In this document: one piece after another, positions 7,987 to 15,982 of the stretch
How positions within the stretch are numbered: the first letter of the stretch is position 1
Layout: each line of letters opens with the position of its first letter
Source: CAJKWP01 sp964554475
GTDB taxonomy: Bacteria > Bacillota > Clostridia > Christensenellales > UBA1242
NCBI GenBank assembly: GCA_964554475.1
Contig: CAZKOT010000005.1
Location: 1-47,480, forward strand
DNA length: 47,480 nt
Direction: 5' to 3'
Position numbers and translations under genes: made by a program
The notes under the pieces: generated by a model
Seen by the model: the letters and a program-made list of their open reading frames with translations, nothing else
Told to the model about the DNA's origin: nothing
Databases searched by the model: none

Positions 7987-8623
7987 CTTCCTTTAAAAAG
8001 TTTTCTTCAATTCGGTAAATTTTACTTAGTCCTTCAATTTTTTCAAAATTGTGAGTTACAATAATGATTGTTTTCCCGTGCTCTTTGTTTATATGGTGAA
8101 GCAGTTCCAAAAACTCTTTTTCGCTTTCGCGGTCAATTCCTGTCATAGGCTCGTCAAGAATTAGTAAATCTGGATTTGCAACAAGCGCTTTCGCAATCAA
8201 AACTTTTTGTTGTTGCCCCCCACTTAATTGTGTTATGGGTTGTTTTTCAAAACTTTCAAGTCCGACAGTTTTTAGTGCAGATTGTGCACGTTTTTTATGT
8301 TTTGAATTAGCAAATCTAAAAAGTCCAATTTTTGAATAAAGTCCTAAAAGCACAATTTCTAATACATTAGCAGGAAAGGAATAATCATTTGAAAAAGTAA
8401 CCTGTTCAACATAGCCAATTTTATTATTCATATTTAATTCAATTTCTCCACTTAAGGGTTTCAATTCGCCAATTAAAAGTTTTAAAAAGGTGCTTTTTCC
8501 GCTTCCGTTTCTACCAATAATACCAATAAAATCACCCTCATTAACAGAAAAGTTTATGTCTTTTAAAATAGGGGCATTATTATAGGCAAAATTAAGGTTT
8601 TTGACATTTATTAATTTGTTCAT
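7973..8623 (-). CDS. znuC: Zinc/manganese-type ABC transporter ATPase (ZnuC family)
   Basis: A 216-residue ATP-binding subunit. The Walker A motif is GRNGSGKST (residues 37-45), the ABC signature LSGGQQQKV, the Walker B region LLILDEPMTGID, and the H-switch IIVTHNF. It is shorter than E. coli ZnuC and lacks that protein's C-terminal extension, as is common in Gram-positive metal importers. It sits between the binding protein (22-base gap) and the permease (14-base overlap) in one minus-strand operon. Confidence 0.94.
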   Translation of the reverse strand: MNKLINVKNLNFAYNNAPILKDINFSVNEGDFIGIIGRNGSGKSTFLKLLIGELKPLSGEIELNMNNKIGYVEQVTFSNDYSFPANVLEIVLLGLYSKIGLFRFANSKHKKRAQSALKTVGLESFEKQPITQLSGGQQQKVLIAKALVANPDLLILDEPMTGIDRESEKEFLELLHHINKEHGKTIIIVTHNFEKIEGLSKIYRIEENFLKEVENV

Positions 8624-8645
8624 ATATACCTTTTAACTCAAAATT

Positions 8646-9605
8646 TTAACTCATTGCTTGCTCAAGTAGGACTAAATTTCTTGCCATTAAACTGAAATAG
8701 TCTTCTCCTGCAAGTTTTTCTTCTTCTGTTAAACTTTCAAATGTTGATAGAGGACGAAGCACAGAATTAGTGTTTTCGGCGATAGTTTGCATAATATCCA
8801 AGTTAGTTAAAGTTTGATAAAAAATTATTGAAATTTCTTCATTGTTTATGGTGTTAATAACTTCGTTAATTGTTGCTTGATCTGGGTCTTCTTCGGAATC
8901 AATCCCGTTAAGTGAAATTTGATTTAAATTATAGGTTTCAGCTATGTAGCCAAAAGCTCTGTGTGACACCACAAATGTTTGTTTTGCAAGTGCGAGCGGA
9001 TTTAGTTTTTGCGTGTATTGCTCTTTTAATCCATCAATTAAAATCTCATTTTTATTATAATTTAATTGGTAGTAATCTGTATTTGATGGGTCAATATTAA
9101 TTAAAGCATTTTTAATGTTTTCCATTTGCTTTTTCGCATTGTCAAGATTAAGCCAAATGTGAGGGTCATTTCCGTGGTGCGTATGAGATTCTTCCTCTTC
9201 TTCAGATAGTTCGTCTTCGTGAATTTCAATTGTTGTTGTTCCTGCTGAAGTTGTAATTATTTTTGAAAATATTTCAGAAGATACATCTTCAATCCAAGAT
9301 TCAAATCCCAAACCATTAATTAAAATTAAATCTGCATCATTAAGCTCCGACATTTGTTTTGTTGTTAGTTCAAAATGATGAGCATCTTCTCCAGATGAAA
9401 GAATATTAATTACTTCAACTTTATTGCCACCAATTTTTTTTGCAAAATCATAAAGAACATAAAAACTTGTGTAAACCTTTAAAGTCTCAGTTTTATTATT
9501 GTTATAACTGTCATAAATAAACCAACCTAAAAAACCCGCACCTCCAACACCTAGTGCAATTAATAATCCTATTACAACATATTTGATTATTAGATTTTTC
9601 GACAT
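8646..9605 (-). CDS. znuA: Zinc-type ABC transporter solute-binding protein (ZnuA/AdcA family)
   Basis: A 319-residue extracytoplasmic metal-binding protein of the cluster A-I family. Likely metal-ligand histidines lie in DAHHFELT, DPHIWLN and VVSHRAFGY, and an acidic/His loop (EEEEESHTHHGND) is typical of zinc carriers. ATG at 9605 has better spacing from AGGAG than the ATG at 9608. Oddly, the N-terminus is a hydrophobic helix (VVIGLLIALGVGGAGFLGW) with no lipobox cysteine, so it is probably held by an uncleaved membrane anchor, not by a lipid. It is the first gene of the importer operon and follows a Fur-family-like operator. Confidence 0.92.
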   Translation of the reverse strand: MSKNLIIKYVVIGLLIALGVGGAGFLGWFIYDSYNNNKTETLKVYTSFYVLYDFAKKIGGNKVEVINILSSGEDAHHFELTTKQMSELNDADLILINGLGFESWIEDVSSEIFSKIITTSAGTTTIEIHEDELSEEEEESHTHHGNDPHIWLNLDNAKKQMENIKNALINIDPSNTDYYQLNYNKNEILIDGLKEQYTQKLNPLALAKQTFVVSHRAFGYIAETYNLNQISLNGIDSEEDPDQATINEVINTINNEEISIIFYQTLTNLDIMQTIAENTNSVLRPLSTFESLTEEEKLAGEDYFSLMARNLVLLEQAMS

Positions 9606-9619
9606 CATTGTCTCCTAAA

Positions 9620-9634
9620 TGCAAATGATTTGCA
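9620..9634 (-). promoter_or_regulatory. Fur-family-type (probably Zur) operator
   Basis: TGCAAAT-C-ATTTGCA (minus strand) is a perfect 7-1-7 palindrome, the geometry of Fur, Zur and PerR boxes. The arms extend to 10 bp with one mismatch. It lies just after the predicted transcription start and immediately before the znuA ribosome site, an ideal place for zinc-dependent repression. The exact regulator is inferred. Confidence 0.7.
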
Positions 9635-9646
9635 ATTACAAACAAA

Positions 9647-9675
9647 ATATTAACATAATAAATATTTTATGTCAA
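9647..9675 (-). promoter_or_regulatory. Promoter of the znuACB operon
   Basis: Minus strand: TTGACA at 9675-9670, a 17-base spacer, TAATAT at 9652-9647. The predicted start is near 9640, so the operator at 9620-9634 would cover the first transcribed bases. Confidence 0.75.
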
Positions 9676-9819
9676 ATATTATTAATTAATAAAAATAGGG
9701 AAAAAAATATTATTTGATAAATAATAAAAGCATTAATTATTAATTTTTTTAATTGAGTTTATCACAAAATAGCAATAAGCATAATTTCAATCTCATTTTT
9801 TCGAATTTAAAGTTTTTAC

Positions 9820-9848
9820 TTGACTTACTTTTTTTACAATGGTAATTT
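9820..9848 (+). promoter_or_regulatory. Promoter of the patatin-like gene
   Basis: TTGACT (9820-9825), a 17-base spacer, then TAATTT (9843-9848), about 95 bases before the ATG at 9942. The -10 box is only a moderate match. Confidence 0.5.
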
Positions 9849-9941
9849 TAAAATGAAAAAATTTAAAAAAAATTTTTAAGCAATATTTCTAAAAAAGAAA
9901 AAATAAAAAATTTTAATTTTTATAAAAGGAAAAAAATAATA

Positions 9942-10790
9942 ATGAGATTTTTCAGTGTGTTTTCACACAAAAAAGTAAAAATTGGATTAGCACTTGGAGG
10001 TGGTGGAGCAAGAGGTTTTGCTCATCTTGGTGTAATAAAGGCATTTGAAGAATATGGATTAAAATTTGACTTTATTGCTGGAACAAGTATTGGAAGTATA
10101 ATTGGAGCTTATTATGCTGCCGGTTATGATTATGAAAGAATGTATCAAATTGCAAAAGAAATTGATGTAAGAGATTTACGAACAAATAGAATTTTTTTTA
10201 TGCCCTCAAAAACTGATGGGCTTGAAAAATTAATTACAGAAACACTTGGAAACATTAACATAGAGGATTTAAAAATTCCTTATGCAGCGGTTGCGGTTGA
10301 TTTAAAAAGCACGGAAGAAATTTATTTTAGTAAGGGAAATTTGGCAAAAGCAGTTGCTGGGAGCTGTTGTGTTCCGGGCTTTTTTCATCCAGTTGAATAT
10401 GATGATTATTTGCTTGCTGACGGTGGACTTCGAAATACTCTTCCTTCTAATGTTTGTAAGTTAATGGGATGTGATTATGTTGTTGCTGTTGATATAAACA
10501 AATCTAGGGGATATGGAACTGAATCTTCGAAAGTTCTTGATGTTTTAGCATGCACAATAAGAATTTTGATGAAAAGTAACGTTGTTAAAGGTTATCTTTT
10601 CGCTGATGTTGTTTTAAGACCTGAAACAAAAAAATTTAAAGCAACAAAAAAAACAGGTTTTGAAGAAATGATTGAAGAAGGTTATAAAGAGGCAATTGAA
10701 AATATGGACAAAATTTTAAAGCTTTACAGTAATAAACCTATGAGCAAAAGAAAGAAAAGAAAATTTTTAGAAGATAATGAGAAGTTTTAA
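9942..10790 (+). CDS. Patatin-like phospholipase (RssA/NTE family)
   Basis: A 282-residue patatin-fold acyl hydrolase. The glycine-rich oxyanion motif GLALGGGGARGFAHLG is near the N-terminus. The nucleophile is S49 in GTSIGS, and the catalytic aspartate is D160 in LADGG, completing the Ser-Asp dyad. There is no signal peptide or membrane segment, so it is probably cytoplasmic or peripheral, acting on phospholipids or lysophospholipids. The ribosome site AAAAGGA precedes the ATG. The C-terminal tail is very basic (MSKRKKRKF). It stands alone between znuA and the MBL gene. The substrate is unknown. Confidence 0.92.
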   Translation: MRFFSVFSHKKVKIGLALGGGGARGFAHLGVIKAFEEYGLKFDFIAGTSIGSIIGAYYAAGYDYERMYQIAKEIDVRDLRTNRIFFMPSKTDGLEKLITETLGNINIEDLKIPYAAVAVDLKSTEEIYFSKGNLAKAVAGSCCVPGFFHPVEYDDYLLADGGLRNTLPSNVCKLMGCDYVVAVDINKSRGYGTESSKVLDVLACTIRILMKSNVVKGYLFADVVLRPETKKFKATKKTGFEEMIEEGYKEAIENMDKILKLYSNKPMSKRKKRKFLEDNEKF

Positions 10791-10914
10791 CAAAATTTTC
10801 ATATAAGTAATGATGTAAAAAAAAATAATAGTCATTTATTATTTTGATATAATTTTTTAAAAAAATGAGAGATTAGGCGGACAAAATTATAATACAAATG
10901 TTAAAGGTTGAGAG

Positions 10915-12033
10915 TTGAGTAGTAAAAGAACAAATCTAGTTTTTAGAATTATTATTTGCCTAATTTTTGTTGGGGCATTAAGTTTAAGTTTCATTTTTGA
11001 ATCATCTATTTATAGAGCACTTAATTACGAATATGTTCAAAATTCACAAGCACTGACAGAAGCAGAACTTGTTGTTCATTTTATTGATGTTGGTCAAGGT
11101 GATGCTATTGCAATTTCTTTTCCAGATAACAAAACAATGCTTATTGACAGTGGAACGAGAGAAAGTAGGGAAAGTTTAATCTCTTATTTAAATTCAAATG
11201 TCCTCTTTAATTCCTTGAAAATTGATTATTTTTTAGTTACTCATCCAGATGAAGATCATATCGGCGGGAGTGTGGCTGTTTTTGAAAATTTTGAGATAAG
11301 TAAATTTTATCGTCCATTAGTTTACACCGAGCAAGAAGTACAAGATGACCCCTCTCTTGTTAATGTTGCAATAAAAGATACAATAATTTTTAATGATATG
11401 ATTAGCATATCCAAAAATGAAATTGATTGCGAGATTGACTTTTTTGAACCAAGTGAACCTTCAATTGTTGGGGAGGATTGGACAATTGAATTCCTTTCAC
11501 CCATTTCTTTTCCTCTTCCAAATACGAATAGTAATAATTTTTCTCCCATGCTAATGCTTTTTTATCAAGGAGTAAAAATTCTTTTTACGGGAGATACTCA
11601 AAACGAAATTGAACAAGAGGTTTTGAATGCATATAGTTTTGATATGGAAAAATTAAATGCTGATATTTTAAAAGTTGGACATCATGGCAGTAATACATCT
11701 AGTACAGCGGAGTTTTTGTCCGCAGTAAGTCCCGAATTTGCAGTTATAAGTGTTGGAAGGAATAATAAATTTAATCATCCAAAAGATGAAGTTTTACAAA
11801 GACTTAATAGCGTTGAAAGTGAAATTTTTAGAACAGATGACAATGGTAGTGTTGTTTTTGGATTAACTGATGCCGGAAAAATTATTGTTAATTATGATTA
11901 TAAAGAAAGAATATCTCTTAAGGTTGAATTATGGCAAATTTATTTACCGACAACCGTAATAGGTAGTGCTTTAATTATGACAATTAAGAAAAAAAATTTA
12001 AAACAAAAAGTAAAAAAAGCTCTTTGGGAATAG
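10915..12033 (+). CDS. ComEC/Rec2-like metallo-beta-lactamase-fold protein, membrane anchored
   Basis: A 372-residue protein with an N-terminal membrane helix (IIICLIFVGALSLSFIF). The outward-facing MBL-fold hydrolase domain is like the C-terminal domain of the DNA-uptake protein ComEC, and a second hydrophobic segment follows near the end (VIGSALIMTI). Metal-site motifs are visible: IDVGQGDAI, THPDEDHIGG, LFTGDT, and VGHHGSN with a later FNHP. The ComEC channel domain is absent, so a DNA-uptake role is not implied; such stand-alone proteins are common and poorly understood. The start is TTG at 10915 after AAAGG. That start lies inside a GGTTGAGAGTTGAG stretch belonging to dispersed repeat family B. 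Confidence 0.87.
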   Translation: MSSKRTNLVFRIIICLIFVGALSLSFIFESSIYRALNYEYVQNSQALTEAELVVHFIDVGQGDAIAISFPDNKTMLIDSGTRESRESLISYLNSNVLFNSLKIDYFLVTHPDEDHIGGSVAVFENFEISKFYRPLVYTEQEVQDDPSLVNVAIKDTIIFNDMISISKNEIDCEIDFFEPSEPSIVGEDWTIEFLSPISFPLPNTNSNNFSPMLMLFYQGVKILFTGDTQNEIEQEVLNAYSFDMEKLNADILKVGHHGSNTSSTAEFLSAVSPEFAVISVGRNNKFNHPKDEVLQRLNSVESEIFRTDDNGSVVFGLTDAGKIIVNYDYKERISLKVELWQIYLPTTVIGSALIMTIKKKNLKQKVKKALWE

Positions 12034-12040
12034 TTTCAAA

Positions 12041-12121
12041 TAACAAATTACATAATACAAAATACAAATAAGGAAACACAAAAAATTTTTAACTCTCAAC
12101 TCTCAATTCTTCACTCTCAAC
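12041..12121. repeat. Dispersed repeat families A and B side by side
   Basis: 12041-12075 contains ACAAAATACAAATAAGG (family A, also at about 32110, 32165 in reverse, 32325 in reverse and 33080). 12090-12121 contains CTCAACTCTCAATTCTTCAC (family B). Confidence 0.65.
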
Positions 12122-12300
12122 TTAAAATATTACTTTCGTCAACAAGTGAGTGCAAGGTATTTAAAATTAATTATAAATTACAAAAAAATATGTCATATTC
12201 CTTTTGTTTTTAAAGTTAAATGTTTTAGAATAAATTATCTAATTAAATGATTTTTTGGCAAAATAGATTAAAATTTAAAAATATGCAAAAAATTATTTAA

Positions 12301-12347
12301 AAACTATATGTTGTGGTGATAATTTTGTTTGACACTAGATATTGTGT
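12301..12347 (+). promoter_or_regulatory. Paired NrdR boxes
   Basis: The two 16-mers are AAACTATATGTTGTGG (12301-12316) and ACACTAGATATTGTGT (12332-12347). Against the family consensus ACACWATATATWGTGT they match at about 12 and 14 positions. They are 15 bases apart (31-base start-to-start), which is the helical phasing known for NrdR pairs. The second box overlaps the -35 TTGACA (12329-12334), with a possible -10 GATAGT at 12351-12356. NrdR, the (d)ATP-sensing repressor of ribonucleotide reductases, would therefore block the nrdD-nrdG promoter. Confidence 0.82.
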
Positions 12348-12364
12348 TTTGATAGTATGTAAAT

Positions 12365-12604
12365 GTTAAAGAATTTTTTTAAAATTTATATATATGGAAG
12401 GGGAGTTGACTTTTGACAAATTGCGGAATTTTATACGAATATTAGCCCGACCCGTTTGATTAACGGGATGAAACAATAAGGAAAATTGTTAAAAAATTAA
12501 TCGCGGTTTTTCTTAATGTTTTTTGTTTAAAATCTCGGTTACATCTTTCACTGCAATAAAATAAATTCTTAAAAAAATCTTTTAAAAAACAATGAGGAGG
12601 AATA
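12365..12604 (+). promoter_or_regulatory. Long structured 5' leader of nrdD
   Basis: If transcription starts just after the NrdR-covered promoter, the mRNA has a leader of about 240 bases. It contains two neighbouring hairpins: CCCGTT/AACGGG (12451-12467) and AACAAT/ATTGTT (12472-12490). TTGACTTTTGACA at 12404-12418 may be the -35 region of a second promoter. No known riboswitch consensus was recognised, and it lacks a cobalamin-box GCCACTGG. The ribosome site TGAGGAGGAATA ends the leader. Confidence 0.4.
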
Positions 12605-14698
12605 ATGGTTACAAAAGTACTAAAAAGAGACGGAACTTATGAGAATTATAACATTGACAAAATCACGGATGCAATTTTTAAAGCGGCAGTTGCTTGTGGC
12701 GGAAATGATAGAACAATCGCCGAAAAACTTGCAAAAGAGGTTGAGGAGATTATAAATAATTCCATAATCGGCACAGTTCCAACAGTTGAAGAAATCCAAA
12801 ATGTTGTCGAAAAGGTTTTGATTGAGAATAGGCATGCAAGAGTTGCGAAGGCATATATTCTTTATCGTGAAAAAAGAAAGCAGGCAAGAGAAAATAATGC
12901 CCTTGTTGGAGCAACCATTGAACTTTTTGAAGATTATTTGGATGATAGGGATTGGATGGTTAAGGAAAATGCTAATATGCAACGAAGTATTGCAGGTTTA
13001 AATAATTATGTTCGTGAGGCATTTACAAAAAAATATTGGCTTAATCAAATTTATCCTAGTGAAATCAGCGATGCTCATCAAAGCGGAGCAATTCATTTGC
13101 ATGATTTAGGCTTTTTGGGTGCGTATTGTGTAGGATGGGATTTAAGAGCAATTTTAACCGAAGGTTTTACAGGCGTTGTTGGAAAATTGAGCAGTAAGCC
13201 ACCGAAACATTTAAGAACATTTTTGGGTCAAATTGTCAATGCTACTTTTACAACTCAAGGTGAAACTGCTGGTGCTCAGGCATGGAGTTCTTTTGACACG
13301 TATTGTGCTCCTTTTATTCGCTATGATGGTCTTACACCAAAACAAGTTAAGCAATCAATTCAAGAGTTTGTTTTTAATATGAATGTTCCAACTAGAGTGG
13401 GTTTTCAATGCCCGTTTAGTAACGTAACTCTTGATTTAAAATGCCCAAATACTTTAAAAGACCAACCTGTTATTATTGGAGGTGAGGTTAAAACTGAAAC
13501 ATATGGAGATTTTCAAGCTGAAATGGACATGTTTAATCATGCTTTTTGCGAAGTCTTGTTAGAAGGTGATGCATCGGGTAGAGTTTTTACTTTTCCTATT
13601 CCCACAATCAATGTTACAAAAAATCTTAATTGGAACAGTCCAATTATTGATGATATTATGGAAATTACTTGCAAATATGGAATTCCTTATTTTGCAAATT
13701 ATTTAAATTCCGACCTATCACCCGATGATGCGGTTTCAATGTGTTGTCGATTAAGACTTGATGTTAAAGAACTTCGAAAGAAAGGAGGAGGACTTTTTGG
13801 TTCGAATCCACTTACAGGTTCAATTGGAGTTGTTACAATAAATTTACCCAGAATTGGATACTTGGCAGGAAACGAAGAAGAGTTTTTTATTCGTTTAAAA
13901 AGACTTGCTAACCTTGCTAAAACTTCTCTTGAAATTAAAAGAAAAGTTGTTGAAAAATGGACTAATGCAGGGATGTATCCTTATTGTAAATTTTATCTTA
14001 AAGATATTAAAGCTCGCACGGGGAGTTATTGGTCAAATCACTTTAACACAATCGGCATTGTTGGTATGAATGAAGCAATAATGAATCTTTTGGGAAAAGA
14101 AGAAAACATAACAACTCAAAATGGTCAAACCTTTGCAATTAAGGTTATGAAATACCTACGCGAACTTATGGTGCAATTTCAAAGCGAAACGGGCAATCAA
14201 TATAATTTGGAGGCAACACCAGCAGAAGGAACTAGTGCAAGACTTTCAGGAATTGACGTCAAACGTTTCCCTGACATAATCACTTCGGGAATAGAACGAG
14301 CATACTACACTAACAGTACCCAAATTCCAGTAGGTTACACGGATGATATTTTTGAAGTTGTTAAACTTCAAGACGAACTTCAAAGTCTTTACACAGGTGG
14401 AACTGTTCTTCATCTTTATTTGGGTGAGCGGATTGAGGACAAAGAAATTTGCAAGAATTTAATTAAGAAAATTTTCACAAATTCAAAAATGCCCTATATT
14501 TCCATTACTCCAACGTTTAGCGTTTGCAAAGAACATGGCTATTTAAAAGGCGAGGTGTTTTCTTGTCCTACTTGTGGTGAGAAAACCGAAGTTTGGTCGC
14601 GCGTTGTTGGCTACTTACGACCGATTCAAGATTTTAATGAGGCAAAACTTGAAGAATATAAGAATAGAAAAAATTTTGTTATTCAAAAAATAAGTTAG
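12605..14698 (+). CDS. nrdD: Anaerobic (class III) ribonucleoside-triphosphate reductase
   Basis: NrdD reduces ribonucleotides to deoxyribonucleotides with a glycyl radical, so this is an oxygen-sensitive route to DNA precursors. The 697-residue product has an N-terminal ATP-cone (KVLKRDGTYENYNIDKI) for allosteric control. C269 in FQCPFSNVT is the likely active-site cysteine. The C-terminal zinc site has C641, C654 and C657. The radical glycine is G669 in RVVGYLRP, 28 residues from the C-terminus. All hallmarks are intact. It is preceded by a very strong ribosome site and followed by nrdG, its activase. Regulation by NrdR is indicated by the upstream boxes. Confidence 0.97.
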   Translation: MVTKVLKRDGTYENYNIDKITDAIFKAAVACGGNDRTIAEKLAKEVEEIINNSIIGTVPTVEEIQNVVEKVLIENRHARVAKAYILYREKRKQARENNALVGATIELFEDYLDDRDWMVKENANMQRSIAGLNNYVREAFTKKYWLNQIYPSEISDAHQSGAIHLHDLGFLGAYCVGWDLRAILTEGFTGVVGKLSSKPPKHLRTFLGQIVNATFTTQGETAGAQAWSSFDTYCAPFIRYDGLTPKQVKQSIQEFVFNMNVPTRVGFQCPFSNVTLDLKCPNTLKDQPVIIGGEVKTETYGDFQAEMDMFNHAFCEVLLEGDASGRVFTFPIPTINVTKNLNWNSPIIDDIMEITCKYGIPYFANYLNSDLSPDDAVSMCCRLRLDVKELRKKGGGLFGSNPLTGSIGVVTINLPRIGYLAGNEEEFFIRLKRLANLAKTSLEIKRKVVEKWTNAGMYPYCKFYLKDIKARTGSYWSNHFNTIGIVGMNEAIMNLLGKEENITTQNGQTFAIKVMKYLRELMVQFQSETGNQYNLEATPAEGTSARLSGIDVKRFPDIITSGIERAYYTNSTQIPVGYTDDIFEVVKLQDELQSLYTGGTVLHLYLGERIEDKEICKNLIKKIFTNSKMPYISITPTFSVCKEHGYLKGEVFSCPTCGEKTEVWSRVVGYLRPIQDFNEAKLEEYKNRKNFVIQKIS

Positions 14699-14708
14699 GA
14701 GGAAATAG

Positions 14709-14748
14709 TAAGGTGGAATGTCAAGACTTCATTTAACATTTCACCTTA
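14709..14748 (+). promoter_or_regulatory. Intercistronic hairpin between nrdD and nrdG
   Basis: TAAGGTGGAATGT and ACATTTCACCTTA pair over 13 bp with a single G-U. The hairpin lies between the strong AGGAGG (14697-14702, overlapping the nrdD stop) and the nrdG ATG at 14761, which has no ribosome site of its own. The left arm buries a second SD-like AAGGTGG. It has no T-run, so it is more likely a translational or processing element than a terminator. Confidence 0.6.
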
Positions 14749-14760
14749 TTATGTTTTTAG

Positions 14761-15435
14761 ATGAAAATCGCTGGTTTTGTTAAAAATTCATTTGTGGATT
14801 ATCCAGAAAACATTTCAGCCGTTGTTTTTACCAGCGGCTGTAATTTTAACTGTTGGTATTGTCATAACAAATGGTTAATTGAGGGTGAAATAGCGAAAAT
14901 TTCTCCAAAAGAGATATTTGATTTTTTAAAAAACAGGCTAGGATTTTTAGATGGGGTTGTTATTACAGGCGGTGAGCCCACACTACAGAAGGATTTAATT
15001 GATTTCATAAAAAAAATAAAAAAAATAAATTATAAAATAAAACTTGATACAAATGGAACAAATCCCGAAATTTTAAAAAAACTTTTAAATGAAAAACTTT
15101 TGGATTATGTTGCAATGGATTTAAAAACAACACTTTCAAAATATGATGTGTTGACGGGAAAAAAAGTTGATATTAAAAAAATTAAACAATCAATAGATTT
15201 AATTTTAAATAGTGGAATTGATTACGAATTTAGAACAACTTTTGTTCCTGGCGTTGAAATTTCTGATATTGAAGAAATGGTAAAATTAATTAAGGGTGCG
15301 AAAAATTATTATTTACAAAAATATAATCCACAAAAAGACCATGTTTTAACAATTCCACACACAAAATCTCAAATTTTAGAAGTTGCCGAAATAGCAAAAA
15401 AATATGTTGAAAATGTTTATATTCGAGGGTATTGA
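14761..15435 (+). CDS. nrdG: Anaerobic ribonucleotide reductase activating protein (radical SAM)
   Basis: NrdG uses a 4Fe-4S cluster and S-adenosylmethionine to generate the glycyl radical on NrdD. The CxxxCxxC motif is C27, C31 and C34 in SGCNFNCWYCHN. The glycine-rich SAM-binding motif GGEPTLQ follows. At 224 residues it is longer than E. coli NrdG (154) and resembles the larger clostridial activases. It is 62 bases downstream of nrdD with an intervening hairpin, and no good Shine-Dalgarno sits in front of its ATG. The terminator at 15476-15501 ends the operon. Confidence 0.93.
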   Translation: MKIAGFVKNSFVDYPENISAVVFTSGCNFNCWYCHNKWLIEGEIAKISPKEIFDFLKNRLGFLDGVVITGGEPTLQKDLIDFIKKIKKINYKIKLDTNGTNPEILKKLLNEKLLDYVAMDLKTTLSKYDVLTGKKVDIKKIKQSIDLILNSGIDYEFRTTFVPGVEISDIEEMVKLIKGAKNYYLQKYNPQKDHVLTIPHTKSQILEVAEIAKKYVENVYIRGY

Positions 15436-15475
15436 CATAAATAGATTTGCTCACAATAAAAAATTGTTTTAAAAA

Positions 15476-15501
15476 AAAATACTTAAAATAAGTATTTTTT
15501 T
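15476..15501 (+). terminator. Terminator after nrdG
   Basis: AAAATACTT and AAGTATTTT form a perfect 9-bp stem with a 5-base loop and a T-run. It separates the nrd operon from the fatty-acid cluster. Confidence 0.8.
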
Positions 15502-15581
15502 ATGAACTAAATTACAAAACTAAATTATAAAACTAAATTACAAAACAAATTACAAAACTATAAAAACGAATATAAAAAAAA

Positions 15582-15625
15582 TTGACAGTGGAATTTTTTT
15601 GTGATAAAATACTTTGAACTTCAAA
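15582..15625 (+). promoter_or_regulatory. acpP promoter with FabT/FabR-like operator
   Basis: TTGACA (15582-15587), a 17-base spacer and TAAAAT (15605-15610) make a near-ideal promoter. Immediately after it, TTTGAA-C-TTCAAA (15613-15625) is a perfect palindrome over the expected start of transcription. It fits the TTTGA-N3-TCAAA pattern of MarR-family fatty-acid repressors (FabT in streptococci, FabR-like in other Firmicutes). The regulator gene is not in the window. Confidence 0.7.
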
Positions 15626-15690
15626 ATGTTTTTTTTTATTTAATTAACATTTCGTTCACAGCTAATATTCTTATAATCAAGGAGAAAAAA

Positions 15691-15915
15691 ATGTTTGAAA
15701 AAATTAAAAAATTGATTGAAAATAAATTAAATATTTCAGCAGATAAAATTACTTTAAAATCCAAACTTAATGAGGACCTAGGCATTGACAGTTTGGATGC
15801 TGTTGAACTATTGATGGCACTAGAAGAAGAGTTTGGAATTACTGTTGATGATAAAGCAGCACAAAGTTTTAATTCAGTTGCAGACATTGTTTCATATGTA
15901 GAAAAGATTTCCTAA
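15691..15915 (+). CDS. acpP: Acyl carrier protein
   Basis: A 74-residue acidic, four-helix acyl carrier. The phosphopantetheine attachment serine is S34 in the invariant DSLDAVELL. The frame opens upstream at 15601, but ATG at 15691 has AAGGAG in front and gives the normal ACP N-terminus (MFEKIKKLIENKL). It carries growing acyl chains for the FabH-FabZ enzymes encoded just downstream. It is transcribed from the promoter at 15582-15610. Confidence 0.95.
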   Translation: MFEKIKKLIENKLNISADKITLKSKLNEDLGIDSLDAVELLMALEEEFGITVDDKAAQSFNSVADIVSYVEKIS

Positions 15916-15982
15916 AGTTTAAAGTAAGGCAAGTTTGCTATTACTTTTATTTTTTTTACATAAAACATATTAAATTTATATA

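Larger units (their letters stand above)
9609..9941. other. Divergent regulatory region between znuA and the patatin gene
   Basis: A 333-base gene-free stretch. The znuA promoter and operator occupy 9620-9675 on the minus strand, and a promoter for the lipase gene lies at 9820-9848 on the plus strand. The AT-rich centre (9680-9810) shows no frame or repeat that I can support. Confidence 0.7.
12034..12604 (+). other. Long gene-free region upstream of nrdD
   Basis: This 571-base stretch has no supported gene. It holds repeat family A (ATTACATAATACAAAATACAAATAAGG, 12041-12075) and family B (12090-12121). After these come the paired NrdR boxes with a promoter (12301-12356) and a leader of about 240 bases with hairpins before nrdD. 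Confidence 0.7.

Noticed and set aside
12365..12604. Cobalamin riboswitch before nrdD
   Set aside because: No B12-box-like GCCACTGG element and the enzyme is a B12-independent class III reductase.
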